In this document: positions 7,973-19,974 of the stretch, piece by piece
Layout: every line of letters starts with the position of its first letter
How positions within the stretch are numbered: position 1 is the first letter of the stretch
DNA from: Gammaproteobacteria bacterium
GTDB taxonomy: Bacteria; Pseudomonadota; Gammaproteobacteria; Steroidobacterales; Steroidobacteraceae
NCBI GenBank assembly: GCA_016882265.1
Contig: VGVB01000002.1
Coordinates: forward strand, 62,001-126,000
DNA: 64,000 bases
Direction: 5' to 3'
Notes under the pieces: model-generated
What the model was told of the DNA's origin: nothing
Databases searched by the model: none
Seen by the model: the letters and a program-made list of their open reading frames with translations, nothing else
Position numbers and translations under genes: made by a program

Positions 7973-9003
7973 CAATGGTGTTCCCGGCCGAAAGCGGCGA
8001 CCTCAGCGAGCAACCGGGCGGCACGGCCCTCGTCGATCGCCGCGGCGGCGAGGGCTGCCCCCGCGTGCGGGTCGGGCGCCAGACCCGTGACCTCGGCGAC
8101 CAGTGCCGCGCCCATGACCAGGGCGTCGCGATGCGGCCCGCGATCCTCGCCCCGGAGCACTGCGCACAGCCGCCCGGCGTTATGCGCGGCATCGGCGCCC
8201 TGCAGTTCGCGTTCGTCACAGCGGGGCAGGCCGAAGTGCTCCGGCGTACGCCGGAGCTCCACGACCCGGCCCGGACGCACATCGCAGAGCAGAAAGTCAG
8301 TCGCCGGCGTCGGTTCGTCCCAGCCGGTGGTACCGTGAACAACGAAGGCGCGCTCGATCGGCATGCCGGCCAGCGTCTGCGCCAGCAGCCGCGCAACCTC
8401 CTCACTCCAGGCTCCGATCACCGCCCACGGTGTCTCCGCCGGATTCGCCAGTGGGCCGAGCAGGTTGAACACGGTACGCACGCCGAGTGCCGCGCGCACC
8501 GGCGCGATGGCCCTCATCGCCGGATGGTAGTGCGGCGCGAACAGGAACGTGAAGCCAGTGCGCTCGAGGCAGCGCCCGGCCGCGCATTCATCGAGCGGCA
8601 GCGGCAGACCCAGCGCCTCGATCACATCGGCACTGCCGCAGCGTGACGACACCGAGCGGTTGCCATGCTTGACTACGCGCACACCGCAGGCCGCCGCCAG
8701 CAACGCCGCGCCGGTCGACAAATTGAACGAATGCGAGCCGTCGCCGCCGGTTCCGGCCACATCCACGATCGGTCCGCCCGCCGCGAGCTGCGGCCGCCGC
8801 GCCAGCGCGCGCATCGCCCGCGCGAGGCCGCGGACTTCGGCCGGTGTCAGTTGCTTGAGGCCCAGCGCCGCGAGCAGTGCGCCGGCCATCGCCGGCGTCA
8901 TCGCGGCATCGGTCAGCTCGTACAGCAGCTCGCCGGCCTGCTGCTCGGACAGGTCGCGCCGCGCGAGCAGAATTTCGAGCGTCTGCTGGCCGGGACGGTT
9001 CAC
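7972..9003 (-). CDS. trpD: Anthranilate phosphoribosyltransferase
   Basis: TrpD transfers phosphoribose from PRPP to anthranilate. Motifs: the PRPP/Mg loop [18 protein letters not shown], then [22 protein letters not shown] and [14 protein letters not shown]. About 343 residues, normal length. The start is GTG at 9003, overlapping the trpG stop (GTGA); the longer ORF in the track runs back through trpG in another frame. It is fourth among the structural genes, all of which overlap by one to four bases and are probably translationally coupled. Confidence 0.95.
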   Translation of the reverse strand: MNRPGQQTLEILLARRDLSEQQAGELLYELTDAAMTPAMAGALLAALGLKQLTPAEVRGLARAMRALARRPQLAAGGPIVDVAGTGGDGSHSFNLSTGAALLAAACGVRVVKHGNRSVSSRCGSADVIEALGLPLPLDECAAGRCLERTGFTFLFAPHYHPAMRAIAPVRAALGVRTVFNLLGPLANPAETPWAVIGAWSEEVARLLAQTLAGMPIERAFVVHGTTGWDEPTPATDFLLCDVRPGRVVELRRTPEHFGLPRCDERELQGADAAHNAGRLCAVLRGEDRGPHRDALVMGAALVAEVTGLAPDPHAGAALAAAAIDEGRAARLLAEVAAFGREHH

Positions 9004-9580
9004 GGCGGCGGCCCCTGCCGCAGAAAGTTGCGCAGCAGCCGCGCGCCCTCCGGAGTGAGCACACTCTCGGGATGGAACTGCACGCCCTCGAGCGCGAGCG
9101 TCCGGTGCCGCACCCCCATGATCTCGCCCTCTGCCGTCCAGGCACTGATCGCCAACTCCTCCGGCAAGGTCGTCCGCTCCGCAATCAGCGAGTGATAACG
9201 GCCGGCTTCCAGCGGATTGGGCAAGCCGTCGAATACGCCGCACCCGTCGTGCAGCACCGGTGAGGTCTTGCCATGCATCAGCCGCGGCGCCCGCACGACC
9301 CGCCCGCCATGGACCGCGACGAGCGCCTGGTGTCCGAGACAGACGCCGAGCACCGGGATCCAGCCGGCGAAAGCCTCGATCATGCGCAGCGACACGCCGG
9401 CCTCCTGCGGCGCACCGGGGCCAGGCGAAATGCACAGGTGGGTCGGTCCGAGCGCGCGTGCCGCGGCGACGTCGATCTCGTCGTTGCGGTGAACGAGCAC
9501 CTCGGCGCCGAGCATGCGGAAGGCCTGCACCAGGTTGTACGTGAACGAGTCGTAGTTATCGATCAGCAGCAGGTGTGGCT

Positions 9581-9584
<4 letters not shown>
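9000..9584 (-). CDS. trpG: Anthranilate synthase glutamine amidotransferase subunit
   Basis: A class I glutamine amidotransferase of 194 residues that feeds ammonia to TrpE. It opens with [15 protein letters not shown], has the oxyanion region [13 protein letters not shown], the nucleophile cysteine in GVCLGHQAL and the His-Glu pair in [14 protein letters not shown]. The same family includes PabA; the position between trpE and trpD decides for TrpG, although dual use for folate synthesis is possible. ATG at 9584 overlaps the end of trpE. Confidence 0.95.
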
Positions 9585-10972
<1,388 letters not shown>

Positions 10973-10976
10973 GCAA

Positions 10977-11011
10977 CAAAAAACCCATCCCCGGGGCTGC
11001 CGGAGATGGGT
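10977..11011 (-). terminator. trp attenuator (intrinsic terminator)
   Basis: On the minus strand ACCCATCTCCGG, a short loop, and CCGGGGATGGGT form a 12-bp stem with one G-U pair, followed at once by TTTTTTG. It lies between the leader peptide stop and the trpE ATG. Together with the Trp-rich leader this is a textbook attenuator arrangement. The T-tract ends about five bases before the trpE start. Confidence 0.9.
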
Positions 11012-11038
11012 CCTGGTTGGTTCGGGGGAAAAACGCGA

Positions 11039-11113
11039 CTAAGCGACCAGCGCCCACTCCGGAGAGCCGGGGCGCCACCACCATCCTGCCAAGGTCACGA
11101 GCCGCGTGTTCAT
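11039..11113 (-). CDS. trpL: trp operon leader peptide
   Basis: A 24-residue ORF from ATG 11113 to TAG 11039 with three consecutive tryptophan codons followed by a fourth (AGWWWRPGSPEW). It sits just upstream of the attenuator terminator and trpE. Ribosome stalling at the TGG run under tryptophan shortage would disfavour the terminator. It is too short for the ORF track as a separate entry. The predicted promoter leaves almost no 5' untranslated region, so the leader may be translated from a leaderless or near-leaderless transcript. Confidence 0.9.
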   Translation of the reverse strand: MNTRLVTLAGWWWRPGSPEWALVA

Positions 11114-11121
11114 TGCCAGGC

Positions 11122-11151
11122 AGTATCGCGTCCCGGTGGCGCCGCGGTCAA
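11122..11151 (-). promoter_or_regulatory. Predicted sigma-70 promoter of the trp operon
   Basis: On the minus strand TTGACC and GATACT are separated by 18 bases. The -10 box ends about eight bases before the trpL ATG. It overlaps the last codons of the upstream metallo-beta-lactamase-fold gene. Confidence 0.6.
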
Positions 11152-12023
11152 GGACCCGGGTCGCCGGCCCCGTGACATGGCAGCCTGAACCAGCTCCGGC
11201 CGCTGGCCGCCGGCGGTGGTGGTCGACCGGCGCGGATATTGAATTGCACGGCCGGGTACAGCAGCCGCGGCAGATCCAGACCGGCATCGCGGCTGCGGCG
11301 CAGGGCGATGAACTCCGCGGCGGCCGTGCCGTCGCGAACGTGGATGTTGCCGGCGCGCTCGGCGGCGATCGTCGTCTCGCAGCGCGGTTCACGGCCGCCC
11401 GGAGCATAGTCGTGGCAGACAAAGACCCTGGTCGCCGGCGGCAGGCCATAGAGCCGCTGAATCGACGCCCACAGCGACCCGGCGTCGCCGCCCGGGAAGT
11501 CGCAGCGCGCCGTGCCGCTGTCCGGCAGGAAGATCGAATCGCCGACGAACACCGCATCGCCGATGAGATAGCTCAGGCTGTCACTCGTATGCCCAGGAGT
11601 CGTGATCACCTGCACCCGGAGCGAACCCAGCGCGAGATTCTCGCCGTCTTCGAGCAGCCGGTCGAACTGCCGGCCATCCGTTACGAATTCCGGCTCCAGG
11701 TCGAGGAGTGCAGCGAACGCCCGCTGCACGTCGCGGATTCCGCTGCCAATGGCAATGTGACCACCGAGGCCGGCCTGCAGACGCCGGGCGGCGGTCAGGT
11801 GGTCCGCATGGGCATGAGTCTCGAGAATCCACTCGACCGTCAGCCTGCGGTCGCGCACAACAGCCGCGATTTCATCCGCCGCGGCGCCGCCGCAGCGGCC
11901 CGAATACAGGTCGAAGTCGAGCACCGGATCGATGATGGCCGCGGCGCGCGTCCGCGGATCACTGACCACGTAGCTCCACGTGGCGGTAGCCGCATGCCTG
12001 AATGGGCGCACTTCCGGTTGCAC
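11148..12023 (-). CDS. Metallo-beta-lactamase-fold hydrolase, persulfide dioxygenase/glyoxalase II-like
   Basis: A single-domain metallo-beta-lactamase-fold enzyme. The metal motif is ETHAHADHLTAA, with further ligands in TPGHTSDSLSY, FVGDSIFLPD and FVCHDYAPGGREP. The DPVLDFDLYSGRCG N-terminus and the CHDY motif fit the subgroup that includes persulfide dioxygenase-like and BLH-type hydrolases. I place the start at GTG 12023, about 291 residues, because homologous proteins begin just before RPFRHAATATWSYVV and an AGGA lies nine bases upstream. An ATG at 12098 would add 25 Pro/Arg-rich residues. It is divergent from a CysB-like regulator, which suggests a sulfur-related role (inference). Confidence 0.8.
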   Translation of the reverse strand: MQPEVRPFRHAATATWSYVVSDPRTRAAAIIDPVLDFDLYSGRCGGAAADEIAAVVRDRRLTVEWILETHAHADHLTAARRLQAGLGGHIAIGSGIRDVQRAFAALLDLEPEFVTDGRQFDRLLEDGENLALGSLRVQVITTPGHTSDSLSYLIGDAVFVGDSIFLPDSGTARCDFPGGDAGSLWASIQRLYGLPPATRVFVCHDYAPGGREPRCETTIAAERAGNIHVRDGTAAAEFIALRRSRDAGLDLPRLLYPAVQFNIRAGRPPPPAASGRSWFRLPCHGAGDPGP

Positions 12024-12134
12024 TGCAGGCAGTCCTGGGCCGCTCCCCGCGGCCGGCCGTGGCCGCCACGGAGATTCCAGCACAGTTCGCGGCGGCATGC
12101 CAATGCCGCGAGCACCAGCACCGCGCCCGCTGCG

Positions 12135-12140
12135 TATAAT
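12135..12140 (+). promoter_or_regulatory. Possible -10 box of the cysB-like gene
   Basis: A perfect TATAAT lies 27 bases upstream of the ATG at 12168. I see no convincing -35 box at the right distance, so this is a weak call, perhaps an activator-dependent promoter. Confidence 0.35.
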
Positions 12141-12167
12141 CAGGCGCCGGACCAGCAGTGATCGCCT

Positions 12168-13142
12168 ATGAAACTCCACCAGCTCCGCTATCTGGCTGCC
12201 GTCGTGCAGAACGGGCTGAACATCACGGCCGCGGCGCGCGCGCTGCACACTTCGCAGCCGGGCGTCAGCAAGCAGATCAAGCTGTTCGAGGACGAACTCG
12301 GTTTCCAGGTGTTCGAGCGGGAGGGCCGCAACCTGACCCGCATCACGCCGGCGGGCGAGCAGGTCGTGCAGCGCGCGCTGCGCATCCTCGAGGAGACCGA
12401 CAACATCCGGCGCCTGTCGGCCGAATTCCAGGACCAGCGGCGCGGCGCACTGTCGATCGGCACGACCCATACGCAGGCGCGCTACGTGCTGCCGTCGATC
12501 ATCAAGCGTTTCCGCGCTGCCTACCCGGAGGTCAACCTGCACCTGCACCAGGGCACCGCCGAGCAGATCGCCGACCTGGCCGCGGCCGACCGGATCGACT
12601 TCGCGATCGCGACCGGTGCGCAGGAGCTGTTCCCCGCGCTGGCGTTGTTGCCGTGCTACCGCTGGCATCGTGATCTCGTCGTGCCGCGCGATCATCCGCT
12701 GGCCCGGATCCCGAAGCCGTCCCTGAAACAGCTCAGCCAGTATCCGCTGGTGACCTATAACTTCAGTTTCACGGGCAAGTCCTCGCTGCCGGAGCTGTTC
12801 GAGCGCGCCGGCCTGCCGCTCAACGTGGCCCTGACCGCGCAGGACGCGGATGTGATCAAGACCTACGTGCGGCTCGGGCTCGGCGTCGGCATCGTCGCCT
12901 GCATGACGCTCGATGAAGGCGCGGATGCGGATCTCGTGGTCATCGACGCCGCGCACCTGCTGGCTGAACACGTGACCTGGCTCGGCGTCCGCCGCGGCCG
13001 CCTGCTGCGCGGCTACATGTACGAGTTCATGCGGTTGTTCGCGCCGCACCTGACCCGCCGGCTGGTGGACCAGGCGCTGCGCGCGGCGGATGCGGCCCAG
13101 GTCGAACCGATCTTCCGCTCGATCCGTCTGCCGCACTATTGA
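12168..13142 (+). CDS. cysB: LysR-type regulator, CysB/Cbl-like
   Basis: A 324-residue LysR-family transcription factor. The N-terminal winged helix reads MKLHQLRYLAAVVQNGLNIT, then ALHTSQPGVSKQIKLFEDELG. The sensor domain begins with GTTHTQARYVLP, a hallmark of the CysB/Cbl group that senses N-acetylserine or adenosine phosphosulfate, and contains YPLVTYNFSFTGKSSL. CysB controls sulfate assimilation and cysteine synthesis in relatives. It is transcribed divergently from a persulfide dioxygenase-like gene, a possible target. Paralogues (Cbl, SsuR-type) cannot be excluded. Confidence 0.85.
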   Translation: MKLHQLRYLAAVVQNGLNITAAARALHTSQPGVSKQIKLFEDELGFQVFEREGRNLTRITPAGEQVVQRALRILEETDNIRRLSAEFQDQRRGALSIGTTHTQARYVLPSIIKRFRAAYPEVNLHLHQGTAEQIADLAAADRIDFAIATGAQELFPALALLPCYRWHRDLVVPRDHPLARIPKPSLKQLSQYPLVTYNFSFTGKSSLPELFERAGLPLNVALTAQDADVIKTYVRLGLGVGIVACMTLDEGADADLVVIDAAHLLAEHVTWLGVRRGRLLRGYMYEFMRLFAPHLTRRLVDQALRAADAAQVEPIFRSIRLPHY

Positions 13143-13149
13143 GGCATCG

Positions 13150-15563
13150 ATGAACCAGGGCGATTTCGAGAAACTCGGCGCGTTCTATCTCGGCCGGGAA
13201 TACGATCCGCAGACGCGGGCCCTGGCTGACGAGCCGCTGCTCTACGATTCGCGCGACCTGACCACGCACGCCGTCTGCGTCGGCATGACCGGCAGCGGCA
13301 AGACCGGCTTGTGTATCGGCCTGATCGAAGAAGCTGCGCTGGACGGGATCCCGGCGCTGATCGTCGATCCAAAGGGCGATATCACCAACCTCGCGCTGAC
13401 TTTTCCGGAGCTGAGCGCGGCGGAATTCCGGCCCTGGATCGATGCCGCCGAGGCCGCGCGCCGCGGCCTCACGCCGGACGAATTCGCCGCCCGGACCGCG
13501 GCGAGCTGGCGGCGTGGCCTCGCGGAATGGGGCCAGGACGGTGACCGCATCCGGCGCCTGCGCGAGGCCGCCGCGGTCACCATCTACACTCCGGGCAGCC
13601 GGGCCGGGCAGCCGCTGTCGGTACTGCGCTCATTTGCCCCGCCGGCAGACAACCGCGATCCGGCGGCGCTGCGCGAACGGATCGCGGGCGCCGTGTCGGG
13701 CCTGCTCGGACTCGTCGGCGTGGATGCCGATCCGCTGCAGAGCCGCGAGCACATCCTGCTCTCGTCCATCGTCGATGCAGCCTGGAGTCAGGGGCAAGCG
13801 CTTGACCTCGCTGCCCTGATCGGCGCAATCCAGAAGCCGCCGTTCGACAAGGTCGGTGTCTTCGATGTGGAGACCTTCTATCCGGCGCAGGAGCGGCTCG
13901 GCCTGGCGATGGCGCTGAACCGGTTGCTGGCCGCGCCGGGCTTCAGCGTCTGGCTCGAGGGCGAGCCACTCGACGTACAGCGCCTGCTGTACACCGTCGC
14001 TGGCCGCCCGCGCATCGCCATCGTCTCGATCGCGCACCTGAACGACGCCGAGCGCATGTTCGTCGTCACGCTGCTGCTCAACGAACTGCTGGGTTGGATG
14101 CGCCAGCAGTCGGGCACCTCGGCATTGCGTGCGCTGTTCTACATGGACGAGATCTTCGGCTACTTTCCGCCGACCGCGATGCCGCCATCCAAGCTGCCGA
14201 TGCTGACGCTGCTGAAACAGGCCCGCGCCTTTGGCCTCGGCCTCGTGCTCGCAACCCAGAATCCGGTGGATCTCGATTACAAGGGCCTGTCCAACGCAGG
14301 GACCTGGTTCATCGGCCGGCTGCAGACCGAACGCGACCAGCAACGAGTGATCGAGGGCCTCACCAGCGCGCTCACCGGAGCTGGCTTCGACCGCGCTACG
14401 CTCGAGCGACTCATGGCTGGAATTGCGCCGCGCGTGTTCCTGCTGCGCAATGTCCACGACGATGCGCCACTGTTGTTCCAGACCCGCTGGGTTCTCGCCT
14501 GGCTGCGTGGGCCGCTCACGCTGACCGAGATCAGCCAACTGATGCCCACACCGATGCCGGCGATCGCCACCGCGGCGGCCGCAGCGGCGCCCGCGCCGGC
14601 ACCGATTCCGGGGGCCACCCGCCGGCCGGTGCTGCCGGCGGGAGTACGGGAAGTCTTCCTCGCCGCTCGGCAGGGCGAGGGCCCGGTCGTGTACCGGCCA
14701 CGGATCGCAGCGACCGCCGAGCTGCACTATGTCGACAAGGCCGCCGGCCTGGATTCCTGGACCAGAGTCACGCTGCTCGCGCCGCTCGGTGATGCGGACG
14801 GCGCGCCGTTGTGGGGCGAAGCGGTGGAAATCCGCAACCTCGACGCGGCACTCGCCACCGGACCGCTGGAGGCGGCACAGTTCGCGGACCTGCCCGGACC
14901 GGCGCTCCGTGCCACGAGCTACGCTGAATGGGCCCGCACGCTCGGCGCGCATCTGTATCAGCACGGTGCCCGCGAGTTCCTGTCCTGCCCGGCCCTGAAG
15001 CTGACCTCGGCCGCCGCAGAGTCGGAAGGTGACTTCCGCGCCCGCATTGCCCACGCGCTGCACGAGCATCGCGACCGGGAGATCGACCGCCTGCGCGAGC
15101 GTTACGCCGGCAAGCTGCGGGCGCTCGAGGAGCGGCGGCGCCGCGCCGGCGAGCGCGTCGAGCGGGAAAAGTCGCAGTACCAGCAGCGCCAGCTCGATAC
15201 CGTCGTTTCGATCGGCAGCAGCGTGCTCGGGGCGATCTTCGGCGGCCGGCGCTCAGCAGCCACGCGTGCCGGCACCGCGGCCCGCTCGGCCGGGCGTGTG
15301 TTCGGCGAGCGCGGCGACGTGGCCCGCGCCAGCGAGAATCTCGGGACGCTGAATGCGGAGCATGCGGCACTGCTGCAGCAGATCGAGCGCGAGGCCGCGG
15401 AACTCACGGCGGCGCTCGATCCCGCGCGTGCCGGGCTGAACCGCACCCGCATTGCGCCGCGCAAGTCCGATCTCGGCATCGCGCCGCTCGCACTCGCCTG
15501 GGAACCATGGCGGGTCGCAGCCGACGGACTCCCGCGTCTCGCCACCGCCGGCGACCCGGGGCG

Positions 15564-15567
<4 letters not shown>
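13150..15567 (+). CDS. HerA/DUF87-like ATP-binding protein with C-terminal coiled coil
   Basis: An 805-residue ATPase. Walker A (GMTGSGKT) is at residues 45-52, followed by IVDPKGDITNLAL. The Walker B-type strand is LFYMDEIFGYFPP, and LVLATQNPVDLDYKGLSN is the sensor region typical of HerA/FtsK-like ATPases. After an Ala/Pro-rich linker, the C-terminal third has long charged helices (EHRDREIDRLRERYAGKLRA) likely to form a coiled coil around a glycine-rich GSSVLGAIFGG segment. DNA translocation or repair is suggested by the family but not shown. The ATG at 13150 is chosen because it aligns with family N-termini; upstream codons belong to the regulator. Its TGA overlaps the next ATG. Confidence 0.75.
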
Positions 15568-16820
<1,253 letters not shown>

Positions 16821-16893
16821 GGCCAACCCGTGGAATCCTTGCAAATCAGATAGTTACGAAGATAGCGACGGGCCCGCCGGAGACTTGGCGTAC

Positions 16894-16916
16894 AAATGGG
16901 AATGATTCTTATTGCC
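16894..16916. promoter_or_regulatory. Fur-like box upstream of the receptor
   Basis: The stretch GGGAATGATTCTTATTGCC (reverse: AATAAGAATCATTCCCATTT) is close to the Fur inverted repeat built on GATAATGATAATCATTATC-type hexamers. It lies about 55 bases before the start of a FecA-like TonB receptor, as expected for iron repression. Confidence 0.6.
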
Positions 16917-16968
16917 AAGAGAGGCCCGATCGCCTAGAGTCAGGCGGCATCCACGAGAGGACGCCGTC

Positions 16969-19218
16969 TTGAGATCACGTTCGTTCGCACTGCCCTGTTT
17001 CAGCGTTGCCTGTTTGCTCGGCCTGACCGCGCTGGCCGACGAACCGAATCCCGACACCCTGCTCGATCGGATCGTGGTCAGTGCGACGAAGCTGTCCGCT
17101 CGCGAAGCCGCGGGTTCGGTGCATGTGATCACGGAAGCAGAGCTGGCCGAACAGGCAAGCACGGATATTCATCGCGTGCTGCGCCAGGTCCCGGGCCTCA
17201 ATCTCGTGGAGGAAGAAGGCTTCGGCATCCGGCCCAACATCGGAATCCGCGGTTCCGGCACCGACCGCAACGCGAAGATCGCGGTGCTCGAGGATGGAGT
17301 ACCGATTGCGCCGGCACCGTACTCGGCACCGTCGGCCTACTACTTCCCGCGGATCACGCGCATGAGCGCCGTGGAAGTCAGCAAGGGACCCGCGGCAATC
17401 AAGTACGGCCCGCAGACCGTCGCTGGTGCGATCGGCATGACTTCGACCCCGATCCCCGGCGCAGTCGGTGAAGGCCTGGCCGGACGCCTCGAACTCTATG
17501 GCGGTGAATACGGCACGTTGCGCGGACACGCGGTGGCCGGCGGCTGGTTGGAGTTCGGCAGCGAGCGGGACCTGGGCTTCAGCCTGGAGTTGTTGCGGGA
17601 GGAATCCAACGGCTTCAAGCAGCTCGATTCGGGTGGTGGCACCGGTTTCCGGATCGAGGACTACGTGGCAAAGCTGGCGCTGCGCGACCATGGGGCCGCG
17701 CGGCCGGCGCAGTCGCTGGAGCTGAAGCTGCAGCGTTCGACCGAGGACTCCGACGAGACCTATCTCGGCCTCAGCCGCGGCGACTTTCTCGCCAGTCCCT
17801 ATCGGCGCTACCGCGCCAGTCAGCTCGATCACATCGATGTCACACATGCACTCGCCCAGCTCACCCACCGCGTCGACTTCAGCGACGCGCTCGACCTGAC
17901 GACGATCGCCTATCACACGAGGACCGAGCGTGCCTGGTACAAACTGAACGACGTGCGCAACGCCGCGAATACGTTGTTCGTCAGCCTGACCAGCATTCTC
18001 GCGGCGCCACAGTCCTGGCCGGTGGAGTTCGCAGCACTGGTCGGCGCTCCCGGAACGACCACGGCCGCCGGCGCCCTGCGCGTCCGTAACAACCAGCGTG
18101 AATACGCGGCCGCAGGAGTGCAGTCGGTGCTGGGACTGACGCTGGACACCGGCATGATCGGTCATGACCTCGAACTGTCGGCGCGCTGGCACCGCGACGA
18201 AGAAGATCGTTACCAGCACGATGACCGCTTCCAGATGGTCAACGGCCTGATGCTCCTGACCACGGCCGGGGCGCCGGGCAGCCAGGACAACCGGATCGGG
18301 GAGGCCGCGGCCTGGGCCGTCTACCTGCGCGACACGATGCAGGTCGGGAATTGGACGCTGGCCCCAGGCGTGCGCTACGAGTCCATCCGGCTCACCCAGC
18401 GCAACTGGGGACCGGCCGACCCCGGCCGCGCCGGTCAGCCCGAGCCGGCGCGCAATTCCGTATCGGCGCTGCTGCCGGGACTGGGAATCACACGCAGCCT
18501 CGGCGACTCCCTGCTGCTGGTGGCCGGCGCACACCGCGGCTTCGTCAGCCCGGCCCCGGGCTCCACGGTCAACCCGGAGCTGTCCTGGAATTTCGAGTTG
18601 GGCCTGCGCTTCGATGGAGTGCTGGGCGGCGCGGAGGCCATGGCCTTCCTCGTCGACTACTCGAACCTGATCGGCACCTGCACCGCCTCGACCGGCGGCG
18701 GCTGCACGATCGGCGACCAGTACAATGGCGGCGAGGTTCGCGTCCACGGTCTCGAGTTCCTGGCCCACATCGATGCCGGCAAGGCCTTCGACCTGCCAGT
18801 GGCGATTCCGCTGTCCGCCAGCTTCACCTGGACCGAGGGCGAGTTCCGCAGCAGCTTCGCCAGCGGTTTCAGTGAGTGGGGCACCGTCACTGCGGGCGAC
18901 GATCTGCCGTATGTCCCCGAGCACCAGCTTGCGCTTCGTGCCGGCCTTGCCGGCGCCCGCTGGCGGCTGGACCTGGCTGCGAATTTCGTCAGCGCCGCGC
19001 GGGCGCGTGCCGGCAGCGGCCCGATTGCGCTGAGCGAGCGAGTGGATTCACGCACGCTCGTCGATCTCTCCGGCGATTTCGAGGTCAGCCCTGGCCTGAA
19101 CCTGTTTGCCTCGGTGCAGAACCTGACCGGAGAGGTCTGCAACGTGGCGCTGCGCCCAGCCGGCTGGCGCCCCGGTGCTCCGCGCACGCTGCTGGCCGGC
19201 CTGCGCCTGCGCTTCTGA
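16969..19218 (+). CDS. FecA-like TonB-dependent siderophore receptor
   Basis: An outer-membrane receptor of about 749 residues, probably importing a ferric chelate. The signal peptide is MRSRSFALPCFSVACLLGLT. The plug shows IVVSATKL (TonB-box side), HRVLRQVPGLNLVEEEGFG, IGIRGSGTDRNAKI, VLEDGVPIAPAPYSAPSAYY and VEVSKGPAAIKYGPQ, all typical of the FecA group. The barrel ends in AGLRLRF. I choose TTG at 16969, behind AGAGG, because it gives a clean signal peptide; the ATG at 16912 overlaps the Fur-like box. Iron control is supported by that box. The gene stands alone, with no sigma/anti-sigma pair next to it. Confidence 0.88.
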   Translation: MRSRSFALPCFSVACLLGLTALADEPNPDTLLDRIVVSATKLSAREAAGSVHVITEAELAEQASTDIHRVLRQVPGLNLVEEEGFGIRPNIGIRGSGTDRNAKIAVLEDGVPIAPAPYSAPSAYYFPRITRMSAVEVSKGPAAIKYGPQTVAGAIGMTSTPIPGAVGEGLAGRLELYGGEYGTLRGHAVAGGWLEFGSERDLGFSLELLREESNGFKQLDSGGGTGFRIEDYVAKLALRDHGAARPAQSLELKLQRSTEDSDETYLGLSRGDFLASPYRRYRASQLDHIDVTHALAQLTHRVDFSDALDLTTIAYHTRTERAWYKLNDVRNAANTLFVSLTSILAAPQSWPVEFAALVGAPGTTTAAGALRVRNNQREYAAAGVQSVLGLTLDTGMIGHDLELSARWHRDEEDRYQHDDRFQMVNGLMLLTTAGAPGSQDNRIGEAAAWAVYLRDTMQVGNWTLAPGVRYESIRLTQRNWGPADPGRAGQPEPARNSVSALLPGLGITRSLGDSLLLVAGAHRGFVSPAPGSTVNPELSWNFELGLRFDGVLGGAEAMAFLVDYSNLIGTCTASTGGGCTIGDQYNGGEVRVHGLEFLAHIDAGKAFDLPVAIPLSASFTWTEGEFRSSFASGFSEWGTVTAGDDLPYVPEHQLALRAGLAGARWRLDLAANFVSAARARAGSGPIALSERVDSRTLVDLSGDFEVSPGLNLFASVQNLTGEVCNVALRPAGWRPGAPRTLLAGLRLRF

Positions 19219-19242
19219 CCGCGGGCAAGCAGTCCTGGACTA

Positions 19243-19259
19243 ATGTCCATCTATTGACA
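19243..19259 (+). promoter_or_regulatory. Putative TetR operator repeat, copy 1
   Basis: ATGTCCATCTATTGACA just before the tetR remnant is nearly repeated at 19957-19974 just before the tolC-like gene. It contains the inverted pair TGTC and GACA eight bases apart. A shared operator for autoregulation and efflux control is the simplest reading. Confidence 0.45.
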
Positions 19260-19267
19260 CGACGTCA

Positions 19268-19930
19268 GTGCCTGCCTACGCTGGCCGCATATCGTACCTC
19301 GCGCAGCGTCGCGAAGAAGAAAAGGAGCGCCGCCGATTCAGATCGTGGATGCGGCCGAGGCACTCTATGCCCAGCTCGGCTGGGACCAGGTCACCATGGA
19401 TCGGGTCGCGCGCCGCGCCCGGCTGTCGCGCGCGCTGATCTATGTCTACTTCCAGGACCGCAACGAATTGCTGCTCGCGATCACCGAGCGCGCGCTGGCC
19501 GAGTTGCGCCAGCGTTTCCTCGCCGCGGTCGCGCTGCATCCGCTCGGCCTCGAGCAGATGCTCGAGATCGGCCACACTTAACGTGGCGTTCCAGCAGGAG
19601 AAACCGCACCGTTTCGATGCCTGCAACCGCTATCACGCGCACTGCACGACCGGCCAGCCGACTGACGATGCCTGCATGCTGGCTGGCGACGCGGCGATCG
19701 GCGTGATCATCCAGGCATTGCAGCAGGGCCAGGCCGACGGCTCGATCCGCCGCGACCTCGGCAATCCGGTACAGGTCTGCGTGACGCTGTGGGCATTCAC
19801 GCGCGGCCTGATCCAGATCGGCAGCAACAAGGCGCAGGAAATCGCGCGGCTCGGCGTGGGCTACGCCGAGCTGATGGCTGGCTCGTTCAAGCTGCTGCGC
19901 GACCTGCTGGCCGCGCGGCCGGTCGGGTGA
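19268..19930 (+). pseudogene. TetR-family regulator with two frameshifts
   Basis: Three partial frames together read as one TetR regulator. From GTG 19268 comes the basic N-terminus (ISYLAQRREEEKERRR). After a base loss near 19331-19335 the text continues as IQIVDAAEALYAQLGWDQVT and DRVARRARLSRALIYVYF, a clear helix-turn-helix. At about 19577 an extra A (CACTTAACGTG instead of CACTTACGTG) creates a TAA. The next frame then carries the ligand domain (VAFQQEKPHRFDACNRYHAH) to the stop at 19930. Both lesions are single-base. If real, the downstream efflux genes have lost local repression. Homopolymer or consensus sequencing errors are an alternative. Confidence 0.8.
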
Positions 19931-19956
19931 CTGTTTTTTCGCCCTTCATTTGACAC

Positions 19957-19974
19957 ATGTCCAGTTATTCAACA
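19957..19974 (+). promoter_or_regulatory. Putative TetR operator repeat, copy 2
   Basis: ATGTCCAGTTATTCAACA matches the copy at 19243 at 14 of 17 positions over the aligned core. It is preceded by TTGACA at 19950. It overlaps the annotated ATG of the tolC-like gene, so repressor binding would cover the promoter/start region. Confidence 0.4.

Noticed and set aside
12099-13136. Upstream half of the 662-codon ORF 11148-13136
   Set aside because: Only the part below about 12023 has metallo-beta-lactamase motifs; the rest is antisense of the CysB-like regulator.
16975-18924. A 649-codon minus-strand ORF
   Set aside because: Antisense of the FecA-like receptor with no recognisable motif.
19931-19956. 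T-run after tetR as an intrinsic terminator
   Set aside because: The GC-rich inverted repeat GGCCGCGCGGCC is more than ten bases from the T-run and inside the coding end, so the hairpin/U-tract geometry is poor.
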